Source: Bdellovibrionales bacterium RIFCSPHIGHO2_01_FULL_40_29
GTDB taxonomy: Bacteria; Bdellovibrionota; Bdellovibrionia; Bdellovibrionales; Bdellovibrionaceae
NCBI GenBank assembly: GCA_001771815.1
Contig: MEPU01000004.1
Coordinates: 434,001 to 498,000, forward strand
DNA: 64,000 nucleotides
Reading direction: 5' to 3'
Position numbers and translations under genes: made by a program. The number at the start of each line of letters is the position of its first letter. Position 1 is the first letter of the stretch. Shown here piece by piece: positions 56,453 to 64,000 of this stretch. The notes beneath the pieces are model-generated. The model worked only from the letters and a program-made list of their open reading frames with translations, was not told the origin of the DNA and searched no databases.

Positions 56453-58996
56453 TGAAATTATGACCTTATTTTCCTTCACATCAATTTTAACTTTAGCGCC
56501 AGACTTCACCTCTTGAGAAATGATTTTACGAGCTAAACCATTCAGAAGTTCAGACTGGATCAGTCTCTTCAACGGACGCGCACCATATTGCGGATCAAAT
56601 CCACGCTCACCTAAAAAATCATATAAGGCTTCTGTAAATTCCAGATCGATTTCTTTTTCTTTGAGTCGTTTTGAAACCTCTTGCAGTTGGATTTTTACGA
56701 TTCCACGCAAGTTTGATTTTTCAAGGGAATTGAATTCCACGATTTCATCAATTCGATTCAAAAACTCGGGCCTAAAGAACTGACGAAGCGCAGTTTGGAT
56801 GGATTCATGACCTTTTCCAGAACCTAAATTCGAAGTCATCACTATGATTGTATTCTTGAAATCAACGATTCGCCCCTGACTGTCGGTCAAGCGACCATCA
56901 TCCAAGACTTGCAAGAGGACATTAAAAATATCGCCATGAGCTTTTTCGATCTCGTCAAGCAACACAACGGAATAGGGTTTCCTGCGAACGGCTTCTGTCA
57001 ACTGACCACCCTCTTCAAAACCCACATAGCCCGGAGGAGCTCCAATTAATCGAGACACCGAATGCTTCTCCATGTACTCACTCATATCAATCCGCACAAT
57101 GGCTGATTCATCATCAAATAAGTACTGCGCCAAGGCCTTTACGGTTTCCGTCTTACCGACTCCCGTTGGACCAACAAATATAAATGTTCCAATAGGACGG
57201 TTGGGATCAGAGATTTCTGCTCGAGCCCTACGAATAGCATCAGCAATTACTGTCATGGCGTGATCTTGCCCAACAACTCGCTTTTGCAGTTCATCCTCCA
57301 TGCGCAATAATTTTTGAGACTCGCTTTCAAGCATTTTAGAAACAGGAATTTTGGTCCACTTCGCCACAACTTCAGCAATATCTTCAGCGTCCACTTTCTC
57401 TTTTAACAGCGCCGAGGTATTGTTTTTGATTTTTTCTTCCAGTGTTTTCAACTGTCTTTCGAGTTCAGGCTGCTTGCCATACTTGAGCTGCGCCGCTTTT
57501 TCGTATTGAGCTTCACGCTCTGCTTTTGAAATATCATTTTTAATATTTTCAAGCTCCGTTTTAACGCGTTTTAAATCATCGATCACACTGCGTTCAATTT
57601 TATATTTTTCCTTTTGACCTTGTGATGTCTTTGTTAATTCGGCCAAATCATTTTCAATTTTTTGTTTGCGGTCTTTGGCTCCAGAATCTGTTTCTTTCTT
57701 CAGGGCTTCAGATTCAATTTTGAGACTTAAAATTTTACGATCAATTTCATCAACTTCCTCGGGGACACTCCGATTTTCGATATTCAACTTACTTGCGGCC
57801 TCATCAATCAAATCAATCGCTTTGTCTGGTAGAAATCGATTCGTAATATAGCGATGGGATAATTTTGCTGCCGCAACAATTGCGGCATCGGTGATTTGCA
57901 CGCCATGATGAACTTCATATTTTTCTTTCAGTCCGCGCAAAATTGTGACCGTCTCATCAACACTTGGCTCATCAACCAAAACAGTTTGGAATCGACGTTC
58001 AAGTGCGGCATCTTTTTCGATATGCAATCGGTATTCATCCAACGTGGTTGCACCAATACAGCGCAACTCGCCACGTGCTAATGCGGGTTTCAAAAGCTGC
58101 CCCGCATCCATGGCGCCTTCCCCTTTTCCGGCCCCGACCAATGTGTGCATTTCATCAATAAAAAGAACAATTTCTCCGTCACTGCCTGTGACTTCTTTAA
58201 TAACGGCTTTCAATCGATCTTCAAATTCGCCACGATACTTGGCTCCTGCAATCAGGGACCCAATATCTAATGCCATGAGCTTTTTGCCAATTAAATTCTC
58301 AGGCACATCCTGTTTAACAATTCGCAAAGCTAATCCCTCTGCAATGGCCGTTTTTCCTACGCCAGGTTCGCCAATAAGAACGGGGTTATTTTTTGTACGA
58401 CGAGATAGCACTTGGATGACTCGACGAATTTCTTCATCTCGTCCAATGACAGGATCCAGTTTTCCATTTTGCGCAAGCTCCGTCAGGTCGCGGGCATACT
58501 TTTTTAAAACTTCGTATTGGTTTTCGGGATTCTCGTCTGTCACTTTTTTATCTCCCTTAATTTTTTTTAATGCAGCCATTACAGATTTTAAATCGACACG
58601 ACTTTGCTTGAAAAGTTTCTGCAGTGCCGTATCATCATTTTTTAACATTGTTATTAAGAAATGCTCGGTCGAAACCAGTTCGTCATGAAGATCGCGGGCT
58701 TCTTTTTCAGCCCCCTTAAAAACCCGCTGCAATCGATTGCTGGCATAAATTTGTTCTGCAGCTTTATCTAATTTTGGCATTTGCGATATAAGACCATACA
58801 GAGCCTTCGTCATTTCTTTTGGTGTGACTTGGCATTCTTCTAAAATACGAGGCACCAAGCCCTGATCTTGCTCGATGAGCTGCAAAAGCAGATGTTCGGG
58901 CTCAACCACAGAAAATTTTTGATCTTCGGCCATTTGTGCCGCAGCCTGCATGGCTTCTTGGCTTTTTCGAGTCATTTTTTGTACTTCTTGGCTCAT
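56450..58996 (-). CDS. clpB: ATP-dependent disaggregase ClpB
   Basis: ClpB rescues aggregated proteins with DnaK. The 848-aa protein has an N-domain, two AAA+ modules (Walker [10 protein letters not shown] and GPTGVGKTE; Walker B LFIDE and VVLLDE) and the coiled-coil middle domain (about 400-520) that separates ClpB from ClpA/C. The second module contains the substrate loop GYVG. There is no ClpP-binding IGF-type loop visible. It is divergent from a small Cys-rich protein gene 48 bp away. Confidence 0.97.
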   Translation of the reverse strand: MSQEVQKMTRKSQEAMQAAAQMAEDQKFSVVEPEHLLLQLIEQDQGLVPRILEECQVTPKEMTKALYGLISQMPKLDKAAEQIYASNRLQRVFKGAEKEARDLHDELVSTEHFLITMLKNDDTALQKLFKQSRVDLKSVMAALKKIKGDKKVTDENPENQYEVLKKYARDLTELAQNGKLDPVIGRDEEIRRVIQVLSRRTKNNPVLIGEPGVGKTAIAEGLALRIVKQDVPENLIGKKLMALDIGSLIAGAKYRGEFEDRLKAVIKEVTGSDGEIVLFIDEMHTLVGAGKGEGAMDAGQLLKPALARGELRCIGATTLDEYRLHIEKDAALERRFQTVLVDEPSVDETVTILRGLKEKYEVHHGVQITDAAIVAAAKLSHRYITNRFLPDKAIDLIDEAASKLNIENRSVPEEVDEIDRKILSLKIESEALKKETDSGAKDRKQKIENDLAELTKTSQGQKEKYKIERSVIDDLKRVKTELENIKNDISKAEREAQYEKAAQLKYGKQPELERQLKTLEEKIKNNTSALLKEKVDAEDIAEVVAKWTKIPVSKMLESESQKLLRMEDELQKRVVGQDHAMTVIADAIRRARAEISDPNRPIGTFIFVGPTGVGKTETVKALAQYLFDDESAIVRIDMSEYMEKHSVSRLIGAPPGYVGFEEGGQLTEAVRRKPYSVVLLDEIEKAHGDIFNVLLQVLDDGRLTDSQGRIVDFKNTIIVMTSNLGSGKGHESIQTALRQFFRPEFLNRIDEIVEFNSLEKSNLRGIVKIQLQEVSKRLKEKEIDLEFTEALYDFLGERGFDPQYGARPLKRLIQSELLNGLARKIISQEVKSGAKVKIDVKENKVIIS

Positions 58997-59044
58997 GATG
59001 CTATATCCTCTGATCTAAAGATGAGTTATGACTAGGAATTGTCA

Positions 59045-59308
59045 ATGAAGAATAAAAAAAATAAACCTCAGGTATCAATAAAGTCTCTGCCACGTTTACG
59101 CCCCAGCATGCGTCGAGAAGCTATTCATCCCGCTGATTACAACACCTACCACATGCCTTACGCTTGCGAAGATTGCTCGCACTTTGCATCCCAAACTACA
59201 ACTTGCACATTAGGCTTAAACCCAGCACCCCACTTGCGCGAAATACAAAAAAAGAATTATGAACTGAGTGGGCAAATGGCTCTGTGTCGATTCCAAGAAA
59301 TTGATTAA
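59045..59308 (+). CDS. Small four-cysteine protein of unknown function
   Basis: The ATG at 59045 has AGGAA 7 bp upstream and gives 87 aa. The N-terminal third is very basic. The middle has CEDCSHF, then a third Cys ten residues on (TTTCTLGL), and a fourth near the C-terminus (ALCRFQEID). The C-x2-C pattern suggests a zinc or iron-sulfur site. I do not recognise the family. It is divergent from clpB, so both genes share the 48-bp spacer and their promoters must overlap the coding ends. Confidence 0.7.
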   Translation: MKNKKNKPQVSIKSLPRLRPSMRREAIHPADYNTYHMPYACEDCSHFASQTTTCTLGLNPAPHLREIQKKNYELSGQMALCRFQEID

Positions 59309-59624
59309 TTCTTCTGAGTTCTCTTTGATTTTTTGACTCGGACTTGACTAGACAGACGAATTAAGACGTGACTACCGTCTGGAAAATCAAGCCTGAAGCC
59401 TGATCTAGATTTTATCAAATTGTTCATTTCAATTCTTTTTCTATCCTTGCGTCCTGTCAAGATGACCTCACAACCCCCGATGAGTGACATGTACAAATAG
59501 AAAAACAAAACGAGGCAGGATGTCTCGCGAGCACACATGATTGTGTGTTCTCATTCATCATCATAGGAGGGCTTCAAGGAAGAATTTAGGGACGATTAGA
59601 AAAATTTTACGGAAGATAAAATTT

Positions 59625-59652
59625 TAAGCCTGTTTGGCTCGGATGCCGGACA
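59625..59652 (+). promoter_or_regulatory. Weak sigma28-like promoter of the flagellin gene
   Basis: TAAG (59625-59628), 16 bp, then GCCGGACA (59645-59652) resemble the FliA consensus TAAA-N15-GCCGATAA. It lies 69 bp before the flagellin ATG. The match is partial, so other start sites are possible. Confidence 0.35.
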
Positions 59653-59680
59653 AAAAAACAAACTCACGGAGGAATTTACG

Positions 59681-59698
59681 ATGAAACTTATAACTTAA
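59681..59698 (+). CDS. Five-codon leader ORF before flagellin
   Basis: ATG AAA CTT ATA ACT TAA lies behind a near-perfect ribosome-binding site (GGAGG at 59668-59672) and stops 22 bp before the flagellin ATG. The signal is stronger than that of fliC itself. It may be a translated leader or the remains of one. No peptide function is claimed. Confidence 0.35.
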   Translation: MKLIT

Positions 59699-59720
59699 TA
59701 TTTAAAAATGGAGTTTAAAA

Positions 59721-60551
59721 ATGGGAATGAGAATAACAACAAATGTCGCTGCGATCAATTCACAACGTAATATGATCGGTAGCCAACGTAATATCCAAAA
59801 TTCAATGGCACAATTATCAAGTGGTAGCCGTATCAATAGATCCGCTGACGATGCTGCCGGTTTAGCAATTTCAGAAAATATGAGAGCCCAAATCAGATCA
59901 TCAACTCAAGCTCGCAGAAATGCGAACGATGGTATTTCGATGGTTCAAGTTGCAGAAGGTGGCTTGAATGAAGTTTCCAATATCGTCACTCGAATTCGCG
60001 AACTTGGAATTCAAGCTGCATCTGACACCGTCGGTGAACGTGAACGCGGATTCATCGATACTGAAGTTCAGCAGTTAAAACAAGAAATGGAACGTATCGC
60101 AAATACAACAAGCTGGAATACAACAAAACTGCTCGATGGTTCGACTCCAGTTTTCGATTTCCAGGTGGGATTGTATTCGACAGAAGATGACGTCATTGCT
60201 TTTGACACCTCTTCTAATGTGGCCACGCTAGATGCCTTGGGACTTGTTGATGTTGATTACACAACAAAAGAAGGGGCCCGAAGTGCTTTGCAGTTACTAG
60301 ATGATTCACAAGCCATGATCAATGGAATGCGGTCCAACATGGGAGCTTTGCAGAATCGACTGACTTCAACTGTTGATACTTTAGCAGTTACTGAAGAAAA
60401 CTTAGCCGCTGCAAATTCACGAATTCGTGATACTGACGTTGCGCTGGCATCTTCTGATATGGCTAAAAATAGTGTCATGTTACAAGCTGGTACTTCGACA
60501 TTAGCTCAAGCAAACCAAACAACTCAATTAGCTTTGAAATTGTTAGGATAG
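59721..60551 (+). CDS. fliC: Flagellin
   Basis: The 276-aa flagellin has the conserved N-terminal D0/D1 helices (ITTNVAAINSQRN, then SSGSRINRSADDAAGLAISE) and C-terminal D1/D0 (ENLAAANSRIRDTDVA, then SMLQAG-type and ALKLLG ends). The surface domain between them is very short, about 100 residues. This is the style of the multiple Bdellovibrio flagellins, whose filaments are sheathed. GGAG lies 7 bp before the ATG. A strong terminator follows, so it is monocistronic. Confidence 0.97.
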   Translation: MGMRITTNVAAINSQRNMIGSQRNIQNSMAQLSSGSRINRSADDAAGLAISENMRAQIRSSTQARRNANDGISMVQVAEGGLNEVSNIVTRIRELGIQAASDTVGERERGFIDTEVQQLKQEMERIANTTSWNTTKLLDGSTPVFDFQVGLYSTEDDVIAFDTSSNVATLDALGLVDVDYTTKEGARSALQLLDDSQAMINGMRSNMGALQNRLTSTVDTLAVTEENLAAANSRIRDTDVALASSDMAKNSVMLQAGTSTLAQANQTTQLALKLLG

Positions 60552-60593
60552 TTTTCAAGATTCAAAGAATTTGTCAAAATTCTCAACACAAAA

Positions 60594-60630
60594 ACAAAAC
60601 TCCAACTCTCCTGTTGGAGTTTTGTTTTTT
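60594..60630 (+). terminator. Rho-independent terminator after flagellin
   Basis: ACTCCAAC and GTTGGAGT (loop TCTCCT) form the core stem, extended by AAAAC/GTTTT, and are followed by a run of T. It lies about 45 bp after the fliC stop. Confidence 0.92.
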
Positions 60631-60709
60631 ATGTCGATTTCTTTCCTATTAAGTAATGCGGACCCTAGACCGAGAAGTTAAATGTATGAATACTTTGAAA
60701 GAGGGATCT

Positions 60710-61456
60710 ATGAAAAAGATTTTCACAGCTACACTTCTTATTTCCTCAGTTTTACTTTTAACGAACTGCGGAAAAGAACACATCAAGCAAAGCTCGCTTG
60801 CTGAGACCACCAATACAGATGGATCGCTAGGTGGAATAACTCCCACACCTCAACCTGGAGTAGATCCCGTTTCTCAATTGGACTTTAAAGGCCGCATTGA
60901 AAGTGGCGATACAAATAATAATGCTTTGGCATTTGATTTCGATAAATCTCGAGGTGAATTCATCATTATGATTCCCATGCCCTCTGGATTTTTATTCACC
61001 CCATCGGGTTCATTTAATAATCGTCCAGATATTACCTTCTCTCCGATCATTGATTCTGATGGACGCATGAAGTTTGCTGTTCGCGTTCCTGTAAAATATA
61101 TTTTAAAGGGAGCTACATTTCTGCCGCCAGCAAGCCTACCCAATGGAGATCCATTACCCAAGATGCCTGCAGGCTATGGTGAGCTTCCGAGCCTAGGTCT
61201 TACTTTTCCTCAGCATGACAATACTCAGATCACTCTTTATATTGGTATTAATGCCGTAGGTTTATTCGTGACATTGCCTGATAAAGCAGCACTTCCGTTT
61301 GGATTTACACTGCCCGTTAAAAATTCAGACAAGTCTAAAACTTTTGGATACCTATCCTATGTTCCCAAAAAAGGGACTTATGCACCAGGTCTATTTGTCT
61401 CGACGTTAATTCCAGCCAGTATGGCCCGCATACTAGAAGATTATTTTCATCTTTAG
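60710..61456 (+). CDS. Lipoprotein of unknown function
   Basis: From the ATG at 60710 (GAGGG 4 bp upstream) the protein has 248 aa. The signal peptide ends in a lipobox, LLTNC, at residues 16-20, so it is probably lipid-modified on Cys20. A Thr/Pro/Gly-rich linker follows, and then a beta-rich domain with hydrophobic strands (FIIMIPMPSGFLF; ITLYIGINAVGLFVTLP). I do not recognise the family. An in-frame ATG 54 bp upstream would disrupt the signal peptide. It stands alone between a terminator and the histone-like gene. Confidence 0.75.
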   Translation: MKKIFTATLLISSVLLLTNCGKEHIKQSSLAETTNTDGSLGGITPTPQPGVDPVSQLDFKGRIESGDTNNNALAFDFDKSRGEFIIMIPMPSGFLFTPSGSFNNRPDITFSPIIDSDGRMKFAVRVPVKYILKGATFLPPASLPNGDPLPKMPAGYGELPSLGLTFPQHDNTQITLYIGINAVGLFVTLPDKAALPFGFTLPVKNSDKSKTFGYLSYVPKKGTYAPGLFVSTLIPASMARILEDYFHL

Positions 61457-61469
61457 GTTAAGTCTGTCT

Positions 61470-61497
61470 TAAATTTTTTGACAAAACTTGCCGACAA
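61470..61497 (+). promoter_or_regulatory. Sigma28-like promoter before the histone-like gene
   Basis: TAAA (61470-61473) with TTTT following, 16 bp in all, then GCCGACAA (61490-61497), 7 of 8 matches to the FliA -10 GCCGATAA. The start would fall about 55 bp before the ATG at 61557. A TTGACA at 61479-61484 inside the spacer has no good -10 partner. Confidence 0.4.
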
Positions 61498-61556
61498 TCT
61501 CAAAGCTCGTTACTCTGTTTGAGTTTCCATTCAAACCCCAAATATGAGGATTAATC

Positions 61557-62069
61557 ATGGCTAAAAAGAAAAAGACAAAACCAGCTAAGAAGACCACTAA
61601 AAAAACTGTCAAAAAAGCCGCTAGTAAGAAAGCAAAACCAGCAGCTAAAAAGAAATCAGCTAAAAAAGCAGCTCCTAAAAAAGCGACGAAAAAAGTTGTC
61701 AAAAAAACGATTAAAAAAACTGCCCCTAAAAAGACTGCTAAAAAAGTCGTAAAAAAAGCTGCTAAAAAAGTATCTTCCCCTAAAGCTGCAAAGAAAACGG
61801 CTCCAGTAGCAACCTTGATAAATCATGATTTAGTTCAAGAGTTTGATGAAGACGGTGATCTGGATTCGTTGATCGATCTTGAAGATGAAGACGCCCTTTC
61901 AATGGCTGAACCATTAGAAGACGATACTGACGAAGAAATTGAATCTGATGAAATGCAAGAAACTCTGGAAGATGATACTAACGAAGAGGATCTTGAAGAA
62001 GACCTCGAAGACGATACTGTTAAAAAAGATATCGAAGAGTCAGACGAAGATGATGAAGGTTATTTCTAA
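61557..62069 (+). CDS. Histone-H1-like protein with acidic C-terminal half
   Basis: The 170-aa protein has two opposite halves. Residues 2-83 are almost only Lys, Ala, Thr and Pro in repeats such as AKKK, PKKT and KKVVKK, like the DNA-binding tails of eukaryotic H1 and bacterial H1-like proteins. Residues 92-170 are rich in Asp and Glu (LEDDTDEEIE, EEDLEEDLEDDT repeats). The basic half probably binds DNA or RNA; the acidic half may mask it or bind other basic proteins. GAGGA lies 7 bp before the ATG. A strong terminator follows. Confidence 0.85.
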   Translation: MAKKKKTKPAKKTTKKTVKKAASKKAKPAAKKKSAKKAAPKKATKKVVKKTIKKTAPKKTAKKVVKKAAKKVSSPKAAKKTAPVATLINHDLVQEFDEDGDLDSLIDLEDEDALSMAEPLEDDTDEEIESDEMQETLEDDTNEEDLEEDLEDDTVKKDIEESDEDDEGYF

Positions 62070-62087
62070 TCACTACTCTTAATAAAC

Positions 62088-62123
62088 AAAAAAAAAGGAG
62101 AGCTTCGCTCTCCTTTTTTTTTT
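62088..62123. terminator. Bidirectional terminator between convergent genes
   Basis: GGAGAGC (62097-62103) and GCTCTCC (62107-62113) with loop TTC form a stem flanked by A-runs on the left and T-runs on the right. It suits both the histone-like gene and the convergent sigma54 activator gene. Confidence 0.92.
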
Positions 62124-62233
62124 GCAACGGACAGAGATAAAAAATAAAAGCTACTTCGATCTGGCAACGTGTCTGTATTCAAAATAGCTTTGGCTTAAAT
62201 TGTTTGAAATCAACGTACCGCGAACAATTTAAA

Positions 62234-63304
62234 TTAATCTTTAACTGGTTTTGAATGAACAGCATATTTTTCGAATTCGCCGTATTCATGCAATTTGTTG
62301 TATAGCGTTTTGATCGTGATACCCAAACCTTGAGCGGCTTGAGTTTTATTTCCACCGTAATGTCCCAGCGCTTTCAAAATATAACGTTTTTCCAAATCAT
62401 ACAATGGCACCGCTGGATCAAATTCCAAGCCTTCTTCTTTGACTTCTGGATTACGAATAGATTCTGGAAGATCATTCACCATAATCGTGTGACCTTCAGA
62501 TAGAATCTGCAAACGCTCACAAGCATTTTGCAATTCTCGAATATTTCCTGGCCATTCATATTTTGTTAATATCTTCATGGCCTCTTCATCAATCGTTTTT
62601 CCACGATTCATGAATGAATGAGATCCACCATTCAAGAAATGATTCACCAATGCCGGGATATCTTCTTTTCGACGTCGCAATGGCGGAGCACTCACGACAA
62701 TTGTATTAATGCGATAAAATAAATCTTCACGGAAATTTCCACGAACAACTTCTTGATCGAGCTCGCGATTCGTTGCACAAACTAAACGAATATCCACCTT
62801 GATTGAGTCTTTACCACCGACGCGAAAAATTTCGCCTTCCTGAATAAATCGCAGAAGCTTGGCCTGAATCGCAAGCGGCAACTCACCCACTTCATCCAAG
62901 AATAATGTTCCACCATTTGCGGCTTCGGCTAAGCCAATTTTTCGGCTGTAGGCACCCGTAAATGAACCCTTCTCATGCCCGAAAAGCTCCGATTCTAAAA
63001 GTGTTTCTCTTAAAGCACCACAATTGATCGCTACAAAAGGCTTATTCCGACGTTGTGATTTTTCATGAACCGCGCGAGCGATAAGCTCTTTCCCTGTCCC
63101 AGATTCTCCAAGTACCAAAACATTGGCTTGCGAAGGTGATACACGCTCAATCATTTTCATTAACTGAGTCATGATATCAGATTTATAAATAATAGTTCGA
63201 GCCTCAGGAACGACTTTGTTTTGGACCGGCGCCCATGTAGGGATTTGGGTCTGGTTTTGAGAGCTTGGCAAATGGGGCAAAGCTGAAGAATTAGAATCTG
63301 ACAT
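62234..63304 (-). CDS. Sigma54-dependent activator without receiver domain
   Basis: The 356-aa protein has about 40 N-terminal Ser/Gln/Pro-rich residues with no receiver. A complete AAA+ activator core follows: Walker A GESGTGKE, the sigma54-contact loop GSFTGA, Walker B GGTLFLDE and the R-finger stretch FREDLFYRIN. A Fis-type helix-turn-helix (NKTQAAQGLGITIKTLYNKL) closes the chain. It should open sigma54 promoters by ATP hydrolysis, as PspF does without a receiver. Control is then likely by a partner protein or by its own level. Its target genes are not evident. Confidence 0.92.
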   Translation of the reverse strand: MSDSNSSALPHLPSSQNQTQIPTWAPVQNKVVPEARTIIYKSDIMTQLMKMIERVSPSQANVLVLGESGTGKELIARAVHEKSQRRNKPFVAINCGALRETLLESELFGHEKGSFTGAYSRKIGLAEAANGGTLFLDEVGELPLAIQAKLLRFIQEGEIFRVGGKDSIKVDIRLVCATNRELDQEVVRGNFREDLFYRINTIVVSAPPLRRRKEDIPALVNHFLNGGSHSFMNRGKTIDEEAMKILTKYEWPGNIRELQNACERLQILSEGHTIMVNDLPESIRNPEVKEEGLEFDPAVPLYDLEKRYILKALGHYGGNKTQAAQGLGITIKTLYNKLHEYGEFEKYAVHSKPVKD

Positions 63305-63381
63305 CGTATCCGCCTTTCAATAACGTGCTACTTTGTTACGCAAACACATGAATCTCTTTTTGATACATATGATGCAATGCA

Positions 63382-63410
63382 TTAATACCAAGGTCGTGTA
63401 ACAAATGCAA
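63382..63410 (-). promoter_or_regulatory. Sigma70-type promoter of the sigma54 activator gene
   Basis: On the minus strand TTGCAT (63410-63405), a 17-bp spacer and TATTAA (63387-63382) lie about 78 bp before the ATG. An 8-bp inverted pair, TTTGTTAC (63332-63339) and GTAACAAA (63398-63405), brackets the start site and might be an operator. Confidence 0.5.
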
Positions 63411-63493
63411 GAAAAATATTGCAAGGCGTTATATTTATTATCTGGCCTTTAAATGAGTGGAACCAAAGCTCATAATTAGTATTAAGGATACAA

Positions 63494-64000
63494 ATGCCCA
63501 TCGAAGTTTCCGAATTAATAGATAACTACTTGAAATATCAGGAAAATATAGAATCATCCTCAGCGCTTACTATTCGAGCATATAGGTCCGATTTGAAGCA
63601 AGCCTTTCTCTTTAAAAACAAAAAAATGTTTTTATTAGGTCTGCCAATTTCTGATTTTAATGAGCTTTGGTCCCTATCTCGAGCTGCTCTTCTAAGGTGG
63701 GGAAATCTCAGTCTAGCCTCTCGAAATCGAAAAATTGCTACATTAAAAAGCTTTTTCAATTGGCTCTATCAAAATAAAAAGACTGATAAGAACTATGCAG
63801 AACAGCTTATTTGCCCAAAAGTTCCACGCAAAATTCCCCACTTTCTATCTGTTGATGAGATTATCTCTGTCCTCCAATATTTAGATATGTGCATGAAAGA
63901 AAATCGAGAGAGTACGGTACAAATTAAAGCCCTATTCTTGCTGCTCTACGGAGGTGGATTAAGGGTCAGCGAAGCCTGCAACCTGCGCTGGAAGCAAGTT
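63494..64000 (+). CDS. Tyrosine recombinase of the XerC/XerD type (C-terminal part outside window)
   Basis: The frame opens at an ATG at 63494 with AAGGA 5 bp upstream and runs off the window after 169 codons. The N-terminal 100 residues fit the SAM-like core-binding domain (SSSALTIRAYRSDLKQAF; SRNRKIATLKSFFNWL). The catalytic domain starts with FLSVDEIISVL, and the first catalytic Arg is in GGGLRVSEACNLRW. Xer recombinases resolve chromosome dimers at dif; phage-type integrases are the alternative. No attachment site is visible here. Confidence 0.88.
   Translation, partial: MPIEVSELIDNYLKYQENIESSSALTIRAYRSDLKQAFLFKNKKMFLLGLPISDFNELWSLSRAALLRWGNLSLASRNRKIATLKSFFNWLYQNKKTDKNYAEQLICPKVPRKIPHFLSVDEIISVLQYLDMCMKENRESTVQIKALFLLLYGGGLRVSEACNLRWKQV

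Larger units (their letters stand above)
59309..59720 (+). other. 412-bp region upstream of the flagellin gene
   Basis: No convincing protein gene of normal size is seen. It contains an imperfect hairpin around ACACATGATTGTGT (59533-59546), a GGAGG without a start codon (59565-59569), a weak sigma28-like site and a five-codon ORF just before fliC. A minus-strand frame of 40 codons ending at 59305 was judged too weak to call. Confidence 0.5.

Noticed and set aside
57945-58688. 247-codon open frame antisense to clpB
   Set aside because: It lies wholly inside clpB, has a Ser/Pro/Phe-rich composition typical of the antisense of a coding gene, and lacks a ribosome-binding site.
59305-59427. Minus-strand 40-codon frame (from a possible ATG at 59427) with a TTGACA-17-AAGAAT upstream
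   Set aside because: There is no proper ribosome-binding site, the codon use includes rare AGA/AGG, it overlaps the end of the Cys-rich gene, and the -10 is poor. It stays possible but unsupported.
59630-59655. Sigma54 promoter before flagellin (TTGGCTCG region)
   Set aside because: The GG and GC elements are not spaced by 10 bp (GG falls where GC is needed).
61469-61702. Minus-strand hydrophobic frame opposite the histone-like gene
   Set aside because: Phe/Leu/Ala repeats are the direct antisense of AAA/GCT-rich Lys-Ala codons.
1-64000. CRISPR arrays, insertion sequences or prophage
   Set aside because: No spaced direct repeats, transposase genes or phage structural genes were seen. The recombinase at the right edge looks like a Xer protein and no attachment site was found.

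Overview
The window looks like chromosome from a low-GC, flagellated, Gram-negative predatory-type bacterium of the Bdellovibrio lineage (Bdellovibrionota). The grounds are a Bdellovibrio-style flagellin, the paired envelope families TIGR03546/TIGR03545, an NtrY/NtrX two-component pair, Kdo (LPS) synthesis and many outer-membrane-directed proteins. The assignment is inference from protein character; no database search was run.

Region 1 (1-15,400) is envelope-related. A partial HPt protein is followed by a minus-strand five-gene operon: ABC ATPase, FtsX-like permease, LolA-like periplasmic protein, second FtsX-like permease and outer-membrane beta-barrel. It reads as a complete Lol-like trans-envelope transport route. 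Next come a YiiX-type papain-like hydrolase and an M13 metallopeptidase, then a plus-strand operon: DegT-type aminotransferase, kdsA, LPG-synthase/flippase-like membrane protein and the TIGR03546-TIGR03545 pair. A 193-bp palindromic element lies between that operon and a convergent thioredoxin-like gene.

Region 2 (15,400-46,480, all minus) is the transcription/translation block. In transcription order it holds tRNA-Thr(TGT)-Tyr-Gly-Thr(GGT), tuf, tRNA-Trp, secE, nusG, rplKAJL, rpoBC, rpsLG, fusA, the S10 operon (rpsJ to rpsQ), the spc operon (rplN to secY), adk, rpmJ and the alpha operon (rpsM, rpsK, rpsD, rpoA, rplQ). Good sigma70-type promoters stand before rpsJ, rpsL, the tRNA cluster and tRNA-Trp. 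Intrinsic terminators follow tuf and rplQ, and an attenuator-like hairpin lies between rplL and rpoB. infA is not in its common place.

Region 3 (46,481-55,155, minus) is a tight housekeeping operon: ribE, ribB, ribH, ntrY, ntrX, proS, pyrF, rlmB, mostly joined by 4-bp overlaps. NtrX has an intact receiver and DNA-binding domain but has lost every key ATPase motif of its sigma54-activator core.

Region 4 (55,215-64,000) holds an unknown exported protein, clpB, a small divergent four-Cys protein, a flagellin gene preceded by a five-codon ORF, an unknown lipoprotein, a histone-H1-like protein with an acidic tail behind a sigma28-like promoter, a receiver-less sigma54 activator with intact motifs, and the start of a XerC/D-type recombinase cut by the window edge. 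No insertion sequence, prophage or CRISPR array was seen.
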